From contig NC_063162.1 in assembly GCF_023159225.1 (NCBI RefSeq), positions 96,242,880 through 96,306,879 of the forward strand: a stretch of DNA of 64,000 nt, read 5' to 3'. Numbering within the stretch: the stretch's first letter is position 1; each line of letters begins with the position of its first letter. This document shows positions 45,983 through 57,941 of this stretch, piece after piece. Both the position numbers and the translations under genes were made by a program. This DNA is from Perognathus longimembris pacificus (taxonomy: Eukaryota > Chordata > Mammalia > Rodentia > Heteromyidae). Below the pieces are notes generated by a model that saw only the letters and a list, made by a program, of their open reading frames with translations, had not been told where the DNA came from and did no database searches.

Positions 45983-46729
45983 CTATCTTTTTTATTTTTT
46001 AACTTCAAAAGTCTCTATGTTAAGAGGAGCCATAATGAGAAATGACACCCCAGAATTCTCATCCACATTCAGACCTGATTCAGAAATAAGACTATATGTT
46101 GAGTGAATCTAATGATTGGGGGAAAAAATAGGGACAGTGAAGTAAGGAAGAGAGTGTATTTCACAAGATGGAGAATACAAATTGCTCTTTCCAAAAGTCA
46201 AATTGTTTAAAATATGACCATGTTTATTTGCAGTGGCTTTATTATTCTCATTAAGAGCTCCAACGTAGTTTCCCAACTCTGGAATTCTGGCTGGCCTTGT
46301 GGCTTGCTTCATTGGAAACAATAATTCACCATGGTGGAAACTTCAAGAACAAGATAAGAGGCCTAGAAGAAGGAAGAGAAGAGAAAGAGGAAAGATAATA
46401 CTTGCTAGGTTCTAAGAGTGTCAGAAATCTCACTTGCACATGCCACAAAGCAAGGCCATCTCAGAAACTCCCAGTACAAATGAATGGAAGGGCAGCAATG
46501 GCTGAAGGACACACCCAGGAAAATTGGCATCAGAGACTCTTCTTCCACTACATTGGGCTACTAACGTTTGAGGTTTATTACTTAGCAATAAGTAACTAGA
46601 AAAAGAAAGACTTAAGCAAATAAATTGAGAAAAAAACACTGATGTTAAATTCAGGTGATAACTTGATTTATAAAGAAGTACAAGAGACTATAGTTTGCTT
46701 TCGTTTGTTTTGTTTTATTTGGGTTTTTT
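45983..46729. other. No recognised feature
   Basis: Short ORFs without domains. The part around 46390-46600 could be an old LTR-like repeat but I could not assign it. Confidence 0.4.
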
Positions 46730-46941
46730 TGTTTGTCATGGGGCTGGAACTGTGGGTCTGGGTGATGCCCTGAGCTCTTCAACTCAAGGTCACTGCTTTA
46801 TCACTTGAGCCCCACTTCGGATTTCTGGTGATTTATTGAAGAGATTCATGGACTTTCCTGACAGGGCTGGCTTTGAACTGCAATCCTCAGATCTCAGCGT
46901 CCTGAGTAGCTAGGTTTACATGTATGAGCTGCATCTGGCTT
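46730..46941 (-). mobile_element. B1-Geo SINE, antisense
   Basis: 'gtcatggggctggaactgtg', 'ctcaaggtcactgctttatc', 'gggctggctttgaactgcaa' and 'cctgagtagctaggtttaca'. Confidence 0.85.
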
Positions 46942-47238
46942 TAGAATATAGTTTTGAATCATTATGGTTAATTTATCTATAATTTGTCAAAGATCAGAGT
47001 CTAAGGACATGTTAAATACCGATTGTGTCAACTCCATATTCAAAGACTAGAGAGAGGTTTGTTACATGTTCATAAAACCAAGGAATTTTACAACTATTTT
47101 GTAGAAATTACAGTAGGTAGAATATTAATAGTTTAGGGGAAAATATTTTAATTGTTTTATTGAACATTCAATTGTGTAATACTTGTTATACCACTTCCAC
47201 AGTTCTAAATGGTTGGTATGGGTTACCTTATGAATCTA

Positions 47239-47451
47239 GGGCTGGGAATGTGGTCTAGTGGTTGAGTGCTTGCCTCACGTGCATGAAGCCCTGGGCTTGA
47301 TTTCTCAACACCACTGATATAGAAAAGGCCGAAAGTGGCACTGTGGGTCAAGAGGTAAAGTGCTAGCCTTGAGCAAAAAGAAGACAGGGACAGTGCTCAG
47401 GCCCTGAGTTCAAGCCCCAGGACCGGCAAAACAGAAAAAAAGAAGACAAAA
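47239..47451 (+). mobile_element. IDL-Geo SINE, sense
   Basis: 'gggctgggaatgtggtctag', 'gtgcttgcctcacgtgcatg', Geo 'ctgtgggtcaagaggtaaag', 'ctagccttgagcaaaaagaa', A-rich tail. The flanks 'accttatgaatcta' (47225-47238) and 'accttatgaaatcta' (47452-47466) are a TSD differing by one base. Confidence 0.92.
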
Positions 47452-47466
47452 ACCTTATGAAATCTA

Positions 47467-48224
47467 ATTAAAGTATATAAAGTACTTTTTCTGAAGAAGT
47501 TGAGAAAAGAGAAGTTAACTATTGTTCTTAGATTTTCTAGGTTACAGAAGCATTGATTCCCAGCCACAAATCCTAAAACAAATTCTGTGTCTAAGCCTTG
47601 GGCCAGTAGGTTGACCATCAGTAATACCAGGGTCACAGCACTCAAGATAGAAACGAGGTCAGGTGGTATCAGCTGATTTGTCAACATCACATGGATGTGA
47701 ACTTGGTCTTAAGGAAGGAGAGTATCTAATGTGACATGTGGTCTTACCATACATTGTTTGTAATTTTTGACAATGGCACTGAAAATTGTTTTGACAGGTT
47801 GACAGCAAAGATACACTCTGCTATGGCCTACTTACATATTTAAAATAAAACACTCTCATGGTCTGGAAGAGAATACGAATGAAACATTTTAGAGAAAGTT
47901 TGTTTTGGTGTTACAAAGGGGGAACAAAGAGGACTTCACAACATAAAGTTACAAGAGAGGACTGGTTCCTTCTTTTCATGTTGTCCCAAAGAATTGCACA
48001 TGAAAAGTACACACGCATCATTAACACTCTTTACTACTAAACCTTGTTAGATCAGTAAGAGGATATGGCCAGAAGGTTATAACCTTCTAAATGAATTTTC
48101 TTATTGTCTCAACTCCAACAATATTAAATGATTGCTATGAAATATTTCTACAATTCAAAAAAGTAGCTGATTCCTTGATCCTTCAAGAGAGTGTCAGCAT
48201 AATCTTTTAAGTGAGCTTAGTAGG
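47467..48224. other. No recognised feature
   Basis: No repeat or domain-bearing ORF recognised. Confidence 0.45.
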
Positions 48225-48325
48225 AATTAGAGGTTTTCAGACTCTTCTCCCCATTTTGGCTTTGATCCATGATTTCAGTGTCATAAGTAACTAGGATTAC
48301 AGGCATAAGCCACTGATACTCAGTA
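48225..48325 (-). mobile_element. B1-like SINE fragment, antisense
   Basis: 'ttttggctttgatccatgat', 'agtaactaggattacaggca' and 'taagccactgatactcag' match the B1-like half in antisense. Confidence 0.55.
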
Positions 48326-49364
48326 GAGTTACTTTTCTGAAAAGGATTACTTTAGAGAGACAATAAAATTATTTTCCATTTGTTATCTCTCAATTCTAAA
48401 TGTTGTTCTACTTGTTTGTTAATTTTACTCAGAAAGATTTTGCCCGATATTGTCTCTTAGGTTGAATAAACTAGGTCATCAGCATTGGAACTGATTCCTG
48501 ATGGCTGAATAGATTTCATCTCTCATTTTCGTATATGTGAATAATAGTAATTTTAAAATTCTATGTTCAGTGATTTATTGAGAAACTTATAAAATACACA
48601 AATGTGATCTCCTTCATTTAGAATTTTGTAATTATTATTTACACAATTCTACTTCCCAGTAGATGAGATGATTTGCACCAGCACCACACAGCTTTTATAG
48701 AGATGACTTCATGTGATTTTACATTCAAATGTAGTTATAAGAAGTATAGATTTGCATTGTTGATCAGTTCCCAAGGTGCTACCTTCTGGGGAAAAATTTG
48801 GAGAAAGACAACACAATACATATTATAGAATTGAATTAGTGACAAGAATTGTGAGCTAAAAACTTTTATTTATATCTAAGGAAGTGCTTATTAATGGCTT
48901 ATTTAAAATCTGTTTACTTTGGTAATATAAATAATTGAATGAAATTATCAGTTATATAATTTTGAGTATCCTATTCCTGTGTATTTGTTATTTTTTTTAA
49001 TTTTGAGTAAGATATAATGATAGTATATAGTTTATAGCATATAGCATGGCATTTCAGCACATGAGTATTGTGTTGTTGATTAACAGCATAATTGGAGTTT
49101 TTGTTTTCTTATCATTGTTTTAATTTGAGCTCCTTTCTTCTAGTTCTTCATAAGACACATACAAAATTATTGTTAACCACTGTGTTAGGGATACATATAA
49201 TTTATTACTTCTATTTGTGTTTCAATGCCTGTTATCCACCTTCCTTTCTACTCCTATTCCTTCCTCCTTTCTACCTCCACTGACCATATTGAGTTGCACA
49301 GATTGATGTTCTTTTAGCCATTTATAAGAGAAAATATATGGCAATTATCTTTATTTTTAATATT
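48326..49364. other. No recognised feature
   Basis: AT-rich sequence. Confidence 0.45.
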
Positions 49365-49600
49365 TTTATTATCACTAAGTAGTTATACAAAGGAGTTACC
49401 ATTCAGCATAGTAGTTTAGGAGGATAATTCGCCTTGATCAATTTTACCCTTTCAACATTCTCACTCACACCTCCCAACTCACCCTTTTTGACACTTTTGT
49501 TAGTTTATAAGATACACCTTAAATTTTGACTTCATTCTCCCCCACTTCTCTTCATTCATTTATTGTCTACCTCTCCCCCTTGTCCCCACCCCACCATTTC
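49365..49600 (-). repeat. Unnamed interspersed repeat (family X), antisense
   Basis: 'gttatacaaaggagttacca', 'gataattcgccttgatcaat', 'accctttcaacattctcact' and a C-rich stretch match copies at 18838 and 21428. It is followed directly by old antisense L1, which suggests it is an L1 3' UTR type. Confidence 0.55.
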
Positions 49601-49724
49601 TTGGTGTTTATTTTGCTGGAAGATGATTTTTCCCTTCTAGGAGTTGCACTGTTTGAATTCTTCCCTGAGTCTACTATGCTTCAATTAATACTTTAATATA
49701 CACTTGCACACCATCCTGGATATT

Positions 49725-49765
49725 TACATATATATATATACATATATATGTATATATATATATAA
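49725..49765. repeat. (TA)n microsatellite
   Basis: TA repeats with ACATATATATGT centre. Confidence 0.9.
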
Positions 49766-49799
49766 ATTCTGACTTACACAAATGGGAGAAAATGTGCAA

Positions 49800-51122
49800 C
49801 CTTTGTTTCTCTGGGCTTGACTAACGTCACTTAATGTTTTCAGGCTCTTTTAACACTTTGCAAATGATGCAATATCATTTTTTTCTAATTGGTGAATAAA
49901 ATTCCATTGCACATACATGCACAACCACACACTGTATGTATGTGTGTATATATTTCTTCATCCAGTCATCCACTGAGGGATCTGGGATAATCCTATACTT
50001 TGGTTATGGTGAATAGTGCTGCAATGAACATGGTTATGTTGGTAGCTTTATGTATTCTAGTTTGAGATCCTTTTTATAAATGCCCAAGAGTGGAATTGCT
50101 GAACCATAGAGCAGTTCTATGTTTAGTTGTTGTTTTTTTGAGGTACCTACATACTGCTGTGTTTTGATTCATTAACACAATGTGCTAGGTTCTGCTTTCC
50201 TGAAAAGTGTAGGATTTTATTCTTCTTTATGGCTGAATAATATTGTATTGTGAATATATGACACATTTTCTTTGTCCATTTATCTTTAAATTTGCAATAC
50301 TGTGAATGTTGAGGCTTGAACCATAATACAAACACAGGAATGAAAACACTCCTTGACACAATGATTTAATTTCCCTTGGATATATACCCAGAAATGGAAT
50401 GGGTGGATAATATGATAGCTCTACTTTTAGTTTCTGCAGAATTTCCCAACAGTTCTCTGCAGTGGCTCAACTTATTGACATTCCTACCAGATATGTATAA
50501 AAGTTCCCTTTTTCCTATATTCTAATCAGTGATGGTATCTTTTGTAACTAGTAAGAGGATGTTTCATGATTTTGATTACACTAATCCCCACTGTTTTCTT
50601 ATAGTAATTTTGTATTTCCATCTTGTACTTAGGTGGTCAGTCAGATTTGAATTTACTTTTACAAGGAACAGAGGTCAAATTTCAATCTTATGCATATGGA
50701 TATCCACTTTTCCCAGCACCATTTATTAAAGATGCTGTTTTTCCAATGCATTTTGATGGTACATGTATCAATATTCAGATGACTGTAGATACATGGACTT
50801 TATTCCTGGAGTCTCTATTCTGTTCCTTTAATTTTGTGTCTCTCTGCTGAGCCCAGTATTAATGCTGCTTTGGGTACTATAGCTCATTGTGTGTGCAGAA
50901 AGCAGGAATTATGATGTCTCCACTTTTGTGGTTTTGTTGTAGCTACTCTTCTACATAATCTTAGGGGTTTTGCTAGTTCTGTAAAGAGTGTCATTGGTAT
51001 TTTGATGAGAGAACTCCTTGAATCTGTAAATTGCTTTAGGCAACCTGGAAATCTTAACAATATTGATTCTTTCAGTTCATGAATATGGGAGGACTTTCCT
51101 TTCTTTCATGTTTTCCGTGTGT

Positions 51123-51160
<38 letters not shown>

Positions 51161-51440
51161 ACATGTGAAACCATTTAATTGTGGAAGTTTCATCACTTCT
51201 TTGGCTTAATTTATTCCTATGTATTTTCATTAGTTTTGTAGCAATTATGAATGAGATTACTGTTGTTATTTCTTTGTCAGCGATTTGTTTTGGTATATAA
51301 ATAGGTTACTGATTTTGATATGTGAATTTTGTATCCTGAAACTTTAATCTATTAGTTCTAATAGTCTTCTTGTGAAGTCTTATGATTTTTCTATAAATGG
51401 AATACTGTCTGTCATCTGCAAGCAGGAATAATTTGACTTC
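49800..51440 (-). mobile_element. Old L1 ORF2 region, antisense
   Basis: A long diverged copy. Antisense hallmarks in order: 'aatagtgctgcaatgaacat', 'agagtggaattgctgaacca', a second partly overlapping region from 50200 ('tcttctttatggctgaataa', 'atatacccagaaatggaatg'), 'cccagcaccatttattaaag', 'gtattttgatgagagaac', 'gtatcctgaaactttaatct' and 'tgtctgtcatctgcaagcag'. The repeated 3' part implies two overlapping old copies. It is interrupted by a GT repeat. Confidence 0.8.
51118..51160. repeat. (GT)n microsatellite
   Basis: GT repeat inside the old L1. Confidence 0.95.
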
Positions 51441-51894
51441 ATCTTCTCTTAGCAAAAGGTGTTTCTTTGTAGAAAGCACTTGTATGCAGATTTATAAACT
51501 GCAGATGCAATGGTATTCGGCATTTAAATAATTATTTTAGGCTAGTGATTACACTGTTTTCCATTATGTCCAGAAAGTTAATGCTTGTAAAACTGTTCAA
51601 ATCGGGAGTAAATAACTGGAAATTTCCTGTTAGAGAATATTAAAATGCATAAATCTAAATTAAACAGTATGGAAGTGAAAAGTACAAATAAATTCAACTA
51701 AAATAGCACTAAAGTTTATACTATTATAAGAGGCTATAGAAATTAAGGAAGTTATTTAAAATTATATATGGATTTATTTGGATCTACACTTACACGAAGT
51801 GTTCTAGGAGATTCATTTGCATATATTAGATTAATAAGGAGGGTGGGACCAAAAGGTTTTTTCTTTTTGTTTTCTATATCTTTTATTTTATTCT
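51441..51894. other. No recognised feature
   Basis: AT-rich sequence. Confidence 0.4.
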
Positions 51895-52165
51895 TTTATT
51901 TCTTTATTTTATTCTTGTTTGTTCATTTATCTGTCTTTGGGAGAGTAAGGGAGCACAGAAGTGGAAGGACAAATGGTAAACAAATGCAGCAGTGGTATTC
52001 GCTAGACACAATGTTAAAAAAAGAACTATACAAGTTGTATAGGGGGATTAGAATGAGAGCAAGGGAAAGGATGAAATTGTCCAAAAAGAAATGGACTCTA
52101 CCTGACTTTTGTATCTGTGACCCCTCTATAAATCATCTTTATAACAATAATTTTTTAAACAATAA
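51895..52165 (+). mobile_element. L1 3'-end variant, sense
   Basis: 'ttgtttgttcatttatctgt', 'ctttgggagagtaagggagc', 'aaaaagaaatggactctacc', 'gtgacccctctataaatcat' and 'ctttataacaataa' match the copy at 40595. Confidence 0.65.
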
Positions 52166-52284
52166 GCAGGGTAAGATATGCTAAGTGATGTATAACTTCA
52201 TTTAGCTTTATATAGTTTTTAATCGATTCATTTAAATTAAAAGAAAATAATTATTAATTTCAAAATGGATAGAAATTATGGAAG

Positions 52285-52375
52285 TTAGGAAGGAAGGAAA
52301 GAAGGAGGAAAGGAGGAAGAGAAAGAAAGAAGGCAGGAGGGAGGAAAATGGGGAAAAAGGGAAGAAAACTGGAAA
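52285..52375. repeat. (GGAA)n-type purine-rich tract
   Basis: GGAA, GGAGGAA and GAAAGAAG units on the plus strand. Confidence 0.85.
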
Positions 52376-54039
52376 AAAACATTCAGCAAATGCTTTTTAG
52401 TCTTTTTCTTTATTAAAGTCAGACCAAGAGTATGTAAGGTGTTCTGAAACATTGTATATGTTTAACTTCATAAAGCTCATTAAGTTCATAAATGAACTTC
52501 TTGATATCTACAATATATAAATCCCCTTTCCCTCTTTACGCCTTACTTTCTAAACATTTATGTTATACATCTTAAGGCCTAAGAACACCTTTTAACTTCA
52601 AAAACTAGTTTTCATTTCATCTATGAAAAGAAAAAAATACAGATTAATAAGGATTTGTTAAAACCTTTTTACTTTCAGTAAGTGGAAAGTATCGAAGAAT
52701 AATTTTGTTATTTGTCACTTGTTTGTGATCTGGAGGTTCTGATGACATCAATAAAGTAGTTTTCTGTTTACTCTGGCACACAAATATGCCAGCCAGTCCG
52801 ACTTCAGTGGCAGAACTGCAAAAGGTTGTGTGATGTAACAGTGTCTTGCATGCTCCTGTCCTCTTGTCCACAGTGCAGCTGGTGCCACATGTCACATGGT
52901 AGCTCAGTATCATACAGCCAGCAAATACACATGAGAATCCCATTGGCTATCTGAGTTTCATTATGTGAATTGTGTTATCTTTTCAAAATTTTATTGCTGC
53001 CTCACAGGTGGGGACATACTCTGAGAAGTACATTGTTAGGTATTGTTTTCATAGAGTACTCATATAAACTAAAACGGTTATGACATTACTAAGCAAAACT
53101 ATAAAACTTTTATAGGATATATGGCAGAATGTATGATCCAAATGTTTAGAAAGTGAGGTAAAAAGAAGATGGATGTAGATATTGTAGAGATCAAGAAGTT
53201 CAATTGTTGCAACAACCATACATTTTTATAGAGTTAAACACATGCATTAAATTTCAGAATCGTATATACTTTTGGACTGACTTTAATTTAAATAAAGGAT
53301 TAAAACTTTCCCTGAATAATTGTTCCAATTTGCTTTTCTACTAATTCAAAGCTTTCTAACAATGGAAGACTTCCCATAGATAAATCACAAATTATATGTC
53401 TTAAAACAGCAAAGAAAAATATTTTACTTTGAAACTCAAACTCATCTTTTGTGAAGTAATAATAATTCTTATTATTAAATATAGCTATTCATCCTGGTTA
53501 ATCTTCCTCATGAAAGTAGAAATAAGAAGGAAATCAGAGAAGAAAATGACACTAATATTTATATCAAAATTACTTGAAATAGTAGAAATTGGACTTAAGA
53601 ACCTTTTGACATTCTCTTCGTGCTCATGAATTAGTAAATCTAAGCACAGATAATATTTTTTATTTTAAATAAAAATATATTTGAAAAATAACTTTAGAAA
53701 GCACCAACTACTTACTATATAATAAATTCCTATCTTTGTAGACTCTACAGAGAATCCACAGTTAGAAGTAAAATATCTTTTCCCGTGGGCACTGCAGTGT
53801 GTTCTCAGCTGTTCCTGATGCCTCCTTTCTTCATGAATAAACCAGGCTGCAAATCTAGAATCTTTACACAGCCTGTGAAACATGCTGATTTACTTTGTGC
53901 ATGTGTTTGTCAGCTGAGTTTGTGAAACATTGTTCCTTATTTCTACTACTTCTGGGGTGACAGAACATAATGGTGGTGCAAACAATCATATGAGTACTGC
54001 CTTGATACATACACAAGTCAGGACAAAAATCAGCTTAGA
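52376..54039. other. Mostly unrecognised; contains a Cys-rich minus-strand ORF
   Basis: The one ORF worth noting is 52943 to 52644 on the minus strand: 99 codons, true ATG, hydrophobic first 20 residues and seven cysteines in the first 56 residues. No family recognised, no neighbouring exon seen; it may be chance. Confidence 0.3.
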
Positions 54040-54238
54040 TTTTTTTTTTTGGCCAGTCCTGGTGCTTGAACTTAGGGCCTGGGCACTGTACCTGAGCTGC
54101 TTTTTCTCAAGGCTAGCACTATACTACTTGAGCCACAGCACCACTTCCAGCTTTTTCTGTTCATGTGGTACTGAGGAATGGAACCCAGGGCTTCATGCAT
54201 GCTAGGTAGCACTCTACCACTAAGCTAACTTTCCAGCC
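54040..54238 (-). mobile_element. IDL-Geo SINE, antisense
   Basis: 'ggccagtcctggtgcttgaa', 'ctcaaggctagcactatact', 'gtactgaggaatggaaccca' and 'ctaagctaactttccagcc'. It ends 32 bp before the TMEM14A retrocopy. Confidence 0.9.
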
Positions 54239-54270
54239 ATCAACTTTGAGCTTTAAAAAACACTGACATG

Positions 54271-55478
54271 GGGGCCAGGAGGAGCCGCGCATGCGTACAT
54301 ACTGGCAGCCCGGCCAGGCCCTAGGAGCAAGGCCCGGTAGAACCCAGTGCACCTGCCCGGAGTCCACTTCCGGGACCGGGTCCTCGCTTCCGCCTTTCTG
54401 CAATTCTCCAGGCCTCTCCCTCCTCCTTTCCTCTGCAGTGAGTGCTCGAGAACTGCACCCTCACCAATGCAATGTGGACCTGGTTGGGTTTGGTTATGCA
54501 GCCGTGGTGATCTTGGAAAGCATTTGGAGTTACAGGCGGAAAGGCGTGATTGTGTTTCTGCTTGCGGGTCTTTTTTTTTTGGACTTTTGTCTGCCTACGA
54601 CGTTTACCGCCTCTCCAATGACCAGCGAGACGCCGTCACGGTATGCAGCTTTTTTCCTGGCCACTTTGATGGGTACGAGATTCAAGAGGTCCAAGAAGGT
54701 AAAGCCAGCTGGACTGATTGCAGGTTTAAGCTTCTTGATGATCCTGAGACTTGTCCTACTGCTGTTGTGACCCGCCCGAGGGCTGAGGACCGTGTCCCTG
54801 TCAACCTCCCACAGTGGGCAGAGCATATTCTTCAAAGATGCATGCGTGTACCGGGCGCTGGTGGGGCACGCCTGTAATCCCGGTACTCAGGAGGCCGAGG
54901 TCGGAGGATCACAGTTCGAAGCCGGCCCAGGCAGGAACCGGAAGTGGAGCTATGGCTCAAGTTGTAGAGTGCTAGCCTTGGCAGGGAAGCTCAAGGACAG
55001 AGCCCAGGCCTTGAGTTCAAGCCCCAAGACTGGCACACACGCACACAAAAAAGACAAATGTGTCGAGTGTCTTATATTATGTTAGAAATAAAAGGAACAC
55101 TGTCATCTCTAATATAAACACTAGTTTTTTTTTTATTTTAAAGCAAAACCTTTGAACTTATCCGTCACTGTTTCCATTAAATGTGTTTAACAGTAATGTA
55201 CTTTTATTTGCTGCATCTATTTTTATATATGTGTTATTTATTTTTGAACTATTCCAAATACTTATGTCTAAAGTAAGTTGCAACTAAACTATAACATGTC
55301 AGATAAGGGAATTCCTTAAGTGTAACTTATTTGTCTCAGGCTTATATTAGAAATTTTATTCGATTTGCTACCGGTGTTATCCAAAAACATTCCATTCTCA
55401 GAACACTCAAGTATCCTGACAATTTGTTCAGTATTGAAATAAAACATTTTGTTTAAACCTCCAAAAAAAAAAAAAACC
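54271..55478 (+). pseudogene. TMEM14A: TMEM14A processed pseudogene
   Basis: An intronless copy of the TMEM14A mRNA, a small multi-pass membrane protein of about 99 aa. Recognisable peptides: DLVGFGYAAVVI (frame from 54474), then SAYDVYRLSNDQRDAVTV, then AAFFLATLMGTRFKRSKKVK and SFLMILRLVLLLL ending at TGA 54768-54770. The start codon is GTG (54474), not ATG. The frame shifts within or near the T run at about 54571-54582 and returns near 54640-54655. A GC-rich 5' UTR (54271-54473) and a long 3' UTR with AATAAA at 55438-55443 and poly(A) at 55463-55476 are retained. The 12-bp TSD aacactgacatg lies at 54259-54270 and 55479-55490. L1-mediated origin is clear; a coding function is unlikely. Confidence 0.92.
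54847..55055 (+). mobile_element. B1-Geo SINE in the 3' UTR of the TMEM14A copy
   Basis: 'accgggcgctggtggggcac', 'gcctgtaatcccggtactca', 'gaggccgaggtcggagg' (well-preserved 7SL-like head), then 'gctatggctcaagttgtaga' and 'cttgagttcaagccccaaga'. It is CpG-rich and little diverged. I found no clear TSD, so it could have been carried in the parent mRNA or inserted later. Confidence 0.9.
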
Positions 55479-55490
55479 AACACTGACATG

Positions 55491-56940
55491 TTTTTCAAAT
55501 CAGAATGAGGCAAACTTAATAGAGTTCTTTTAATTATTTATTTATTTTTGTTTCCCTTTTTAATATAAATGGTTTTTCAGCTATGTGATAATAGACATCT
55601 ATTTCTATCAGAATGCAATGACAAAATAGTACAAAATGTATTGTCTTAAATAATAATTATTATCTTTCTCTCATGAGATATCAAAAAGACATAGTCCACT
55701 TCCAGAGAGCAGATCACCTTCTCTCCATCTACATTCACTGGGGAGATTTTGTGGTATTACAAAGACCTTTCCTGGGGGAAGCAGCTGTTCTGGGTGCTTG
55801 CCAACTGAAGTGATGGCATAACAAAATCTGTCAACAGGGAAAATGCCGACATTCTCATATTCATACTGTGGTTGCTTTTTCTTTTCCCATTCACCATACC
55901 CCTTGGGACCTTATTCCATATAGAAGGCCAAGAAAGGTGACATACGTGTGAACATATGGTACTGCCCTCCTGGGGTAATGTACATGAACACTTATGGCCT
56001 TGCCCTCTTACATGTAGCAAACACAGGAAGGACTTTGTCATAGTTACAATGTTTATTTTCCATATGGTTCTGAATTATCCCTGAAAGTGAGTACGTTGCA
56101 TTAATTTCTCAAAGATCCTTTCTCCAGACAATTCAGATATGTTAAATTTAGTATTCATCTAACCTCTTTGAAAATTATATGTACAATGTACTTTATATAT
56201 TTGTTTCACTAAGAGATATAATTATACATATTTAAACATATACATAATCTGAAGAAATTATTAACTCTAAAGAAGTACAAAGATATCTCTAGTAAAGTTT
56301 TACCTTACAAATTGTATTTCTTATCAATGTTTTCTTAAAATGTACTTTATTCTTACATGTTTTCATGTTTGTCCTTCAGTTTGTCTTTCAGTTTTCAGTT
56401 TTTCTTTTCTTTTTATATTTTTACATCCAAATCTTTTATTATCTTTGGCTAGCCTACATCAACTGTATCTTTTGGATTTATAATATCCTCAGAATAGATG
56501 AGTATTTTAAGTTCTATAAAACTCGTTTCTGTTTTCTGTTGTACTTATTATTTGAACATGTAACGCTGTTAAGCACAACATATAAACTTCGTGAGTAAAA
56601 GACTATATATAATCTTTTTCATCCTGGAGTTTTCTACCTTGACTACCATGAATGCAGGGAAGAGGGGGTGGTTAACAAATATTGTGAGAAAGGATCAATT
56701 TTGACATCTCTGTAGATAAATAAAGCATGGGAAAATAGTATCTAGTGAACAATCTGATGAAGCTGCCATGGAACAAACCAGAGCCAAGACAAAATTGTGT
56801 GTTCTAGCTCCTAAAATAAAGAAAGACATAAATAAACGCAGAGCACCGAGAAAATATTGTGTCCTCCAATATTCAGTTGAAATTTTAATCTCAATAAGAT
56901 TATTGGGAGATTCATTACGTCAAGAGCTAATCATGAAAGT
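55491..56940. other. No recognised feature
   Basis: AT-rich sequence. The part from 55620 to 56040 may be a very old repeat but could not be assigned. Confidence 0.4.
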
Positions 56941-57085
56941 CTGCCCTCAAGAATGGGATAAGAAATGTACTCACTGCCCAACATATGAAACTACTGCCTT
57001 CAAGAATGGGATAAGAAATGTACTCACTGCCCAACATATGAAACTATAACCCCTCTGTACTTCACTTTGACAATAAAGAAAATAA
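56941..57085 (+). mobile_element. L1 3' end with a 53-bp internal tandem duplication, sense
   Basis: Two adjacent 53-bp units (56941-56993, 56994-57046) contain 'gggataagaaatgtactcac' and 'tgcccaacatatgaaacta' and differ at one base. They are followed by 'taacccctctgtacttcact', 'ttgacaataaag' and an A-rich tail, the L1 3' terminus. Confidence 0.85.
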
Positions 57086-57598
57086 ATAAAATAGTAATAA
57101 AAATTGGAAAAAAGAATGGGATTAGGGATTCTATAAAATATCTGGAAGGAACAAGCTACTTCCCTCCAGTGTGCAGATGCAACAAATCTTCAACAGGCAT
57201 GGAACTTCTCATTTCCCTGATCTTAGGTATCTTAGCTTCTAATATATTGAGAAATAAGCTGAAGGAATAGAAATGTTTATAGACCTCTCAATAAATGAAA
57301 GGTGTGGAAATACTTTTGTTGTTAGTGCATGCTCACACCAACAGTTATGACATCATCAGAGAAAGACTTTAATAATCAAGTGAATGGACTGATCAGTTCA
57401 GTGAATAATAATCATCCTTCTTTCCCATACAATCCTGTTATTATTACCAAATGCAGTCATGGACAAAATAGCTATGGTGACAGTAATAGAAGATTTACCA
57501 AGACTGACCTGCCTACTGCTAACTTTGTGTGTCAAGTAGACAACAATTCTGAGCCCTGATAGGACATAATTTTCTGAACTAATCAACCAGCTATTTGG

Positions 57599-57600
<2 letters not shown>
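57086..57600. other. No recognised feature
   Basis: Short ORFs at 57067-57270 and 57329-57559 have no domain. Confidence 0.4.
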
Positions 57601-57658
<58 letters not shown>

Positions 57659-57716
57659 ATATATATGTATATATATATATACATATATATGTGTGTGTGT
57701 ATATATGTTAATTTAT
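57601..57716. repeat. (TA)n(TG)n compound microsatellite
   Basis: About 20 TA repeats, then TG repeats, then a second TA/TG block. Highly length-variable type of sequence. Confidence 0.95.
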
Positions 57717-57941
57717 ATATGTTAATTGCTAATTTTACTTTACGTTCTTACATTACAGTATATCAAGGTAAGTCTAAACATTATCCATGAATCCCGCCCC
57801 ACTTTGAGGGAAGGGGTTAGTTTCATTTTAGATTATACACAGGTGAGTTTTCTCATGTTAAGCATAACTGTCACCTTGTTAATATCTGCTTAGACAGTAA
57901 ATATGGCTTAAGAAAATGGGCAATGGTGCACAGAGCATGTG

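Noticed and set aside
54161..54403. 80-codon minus-strand ORF with Pro/Trp-rich sequence
   Set aside because: It is antisense to the GC-rich 5' leader of the TMEM14A retrocopy joined to a SINE.
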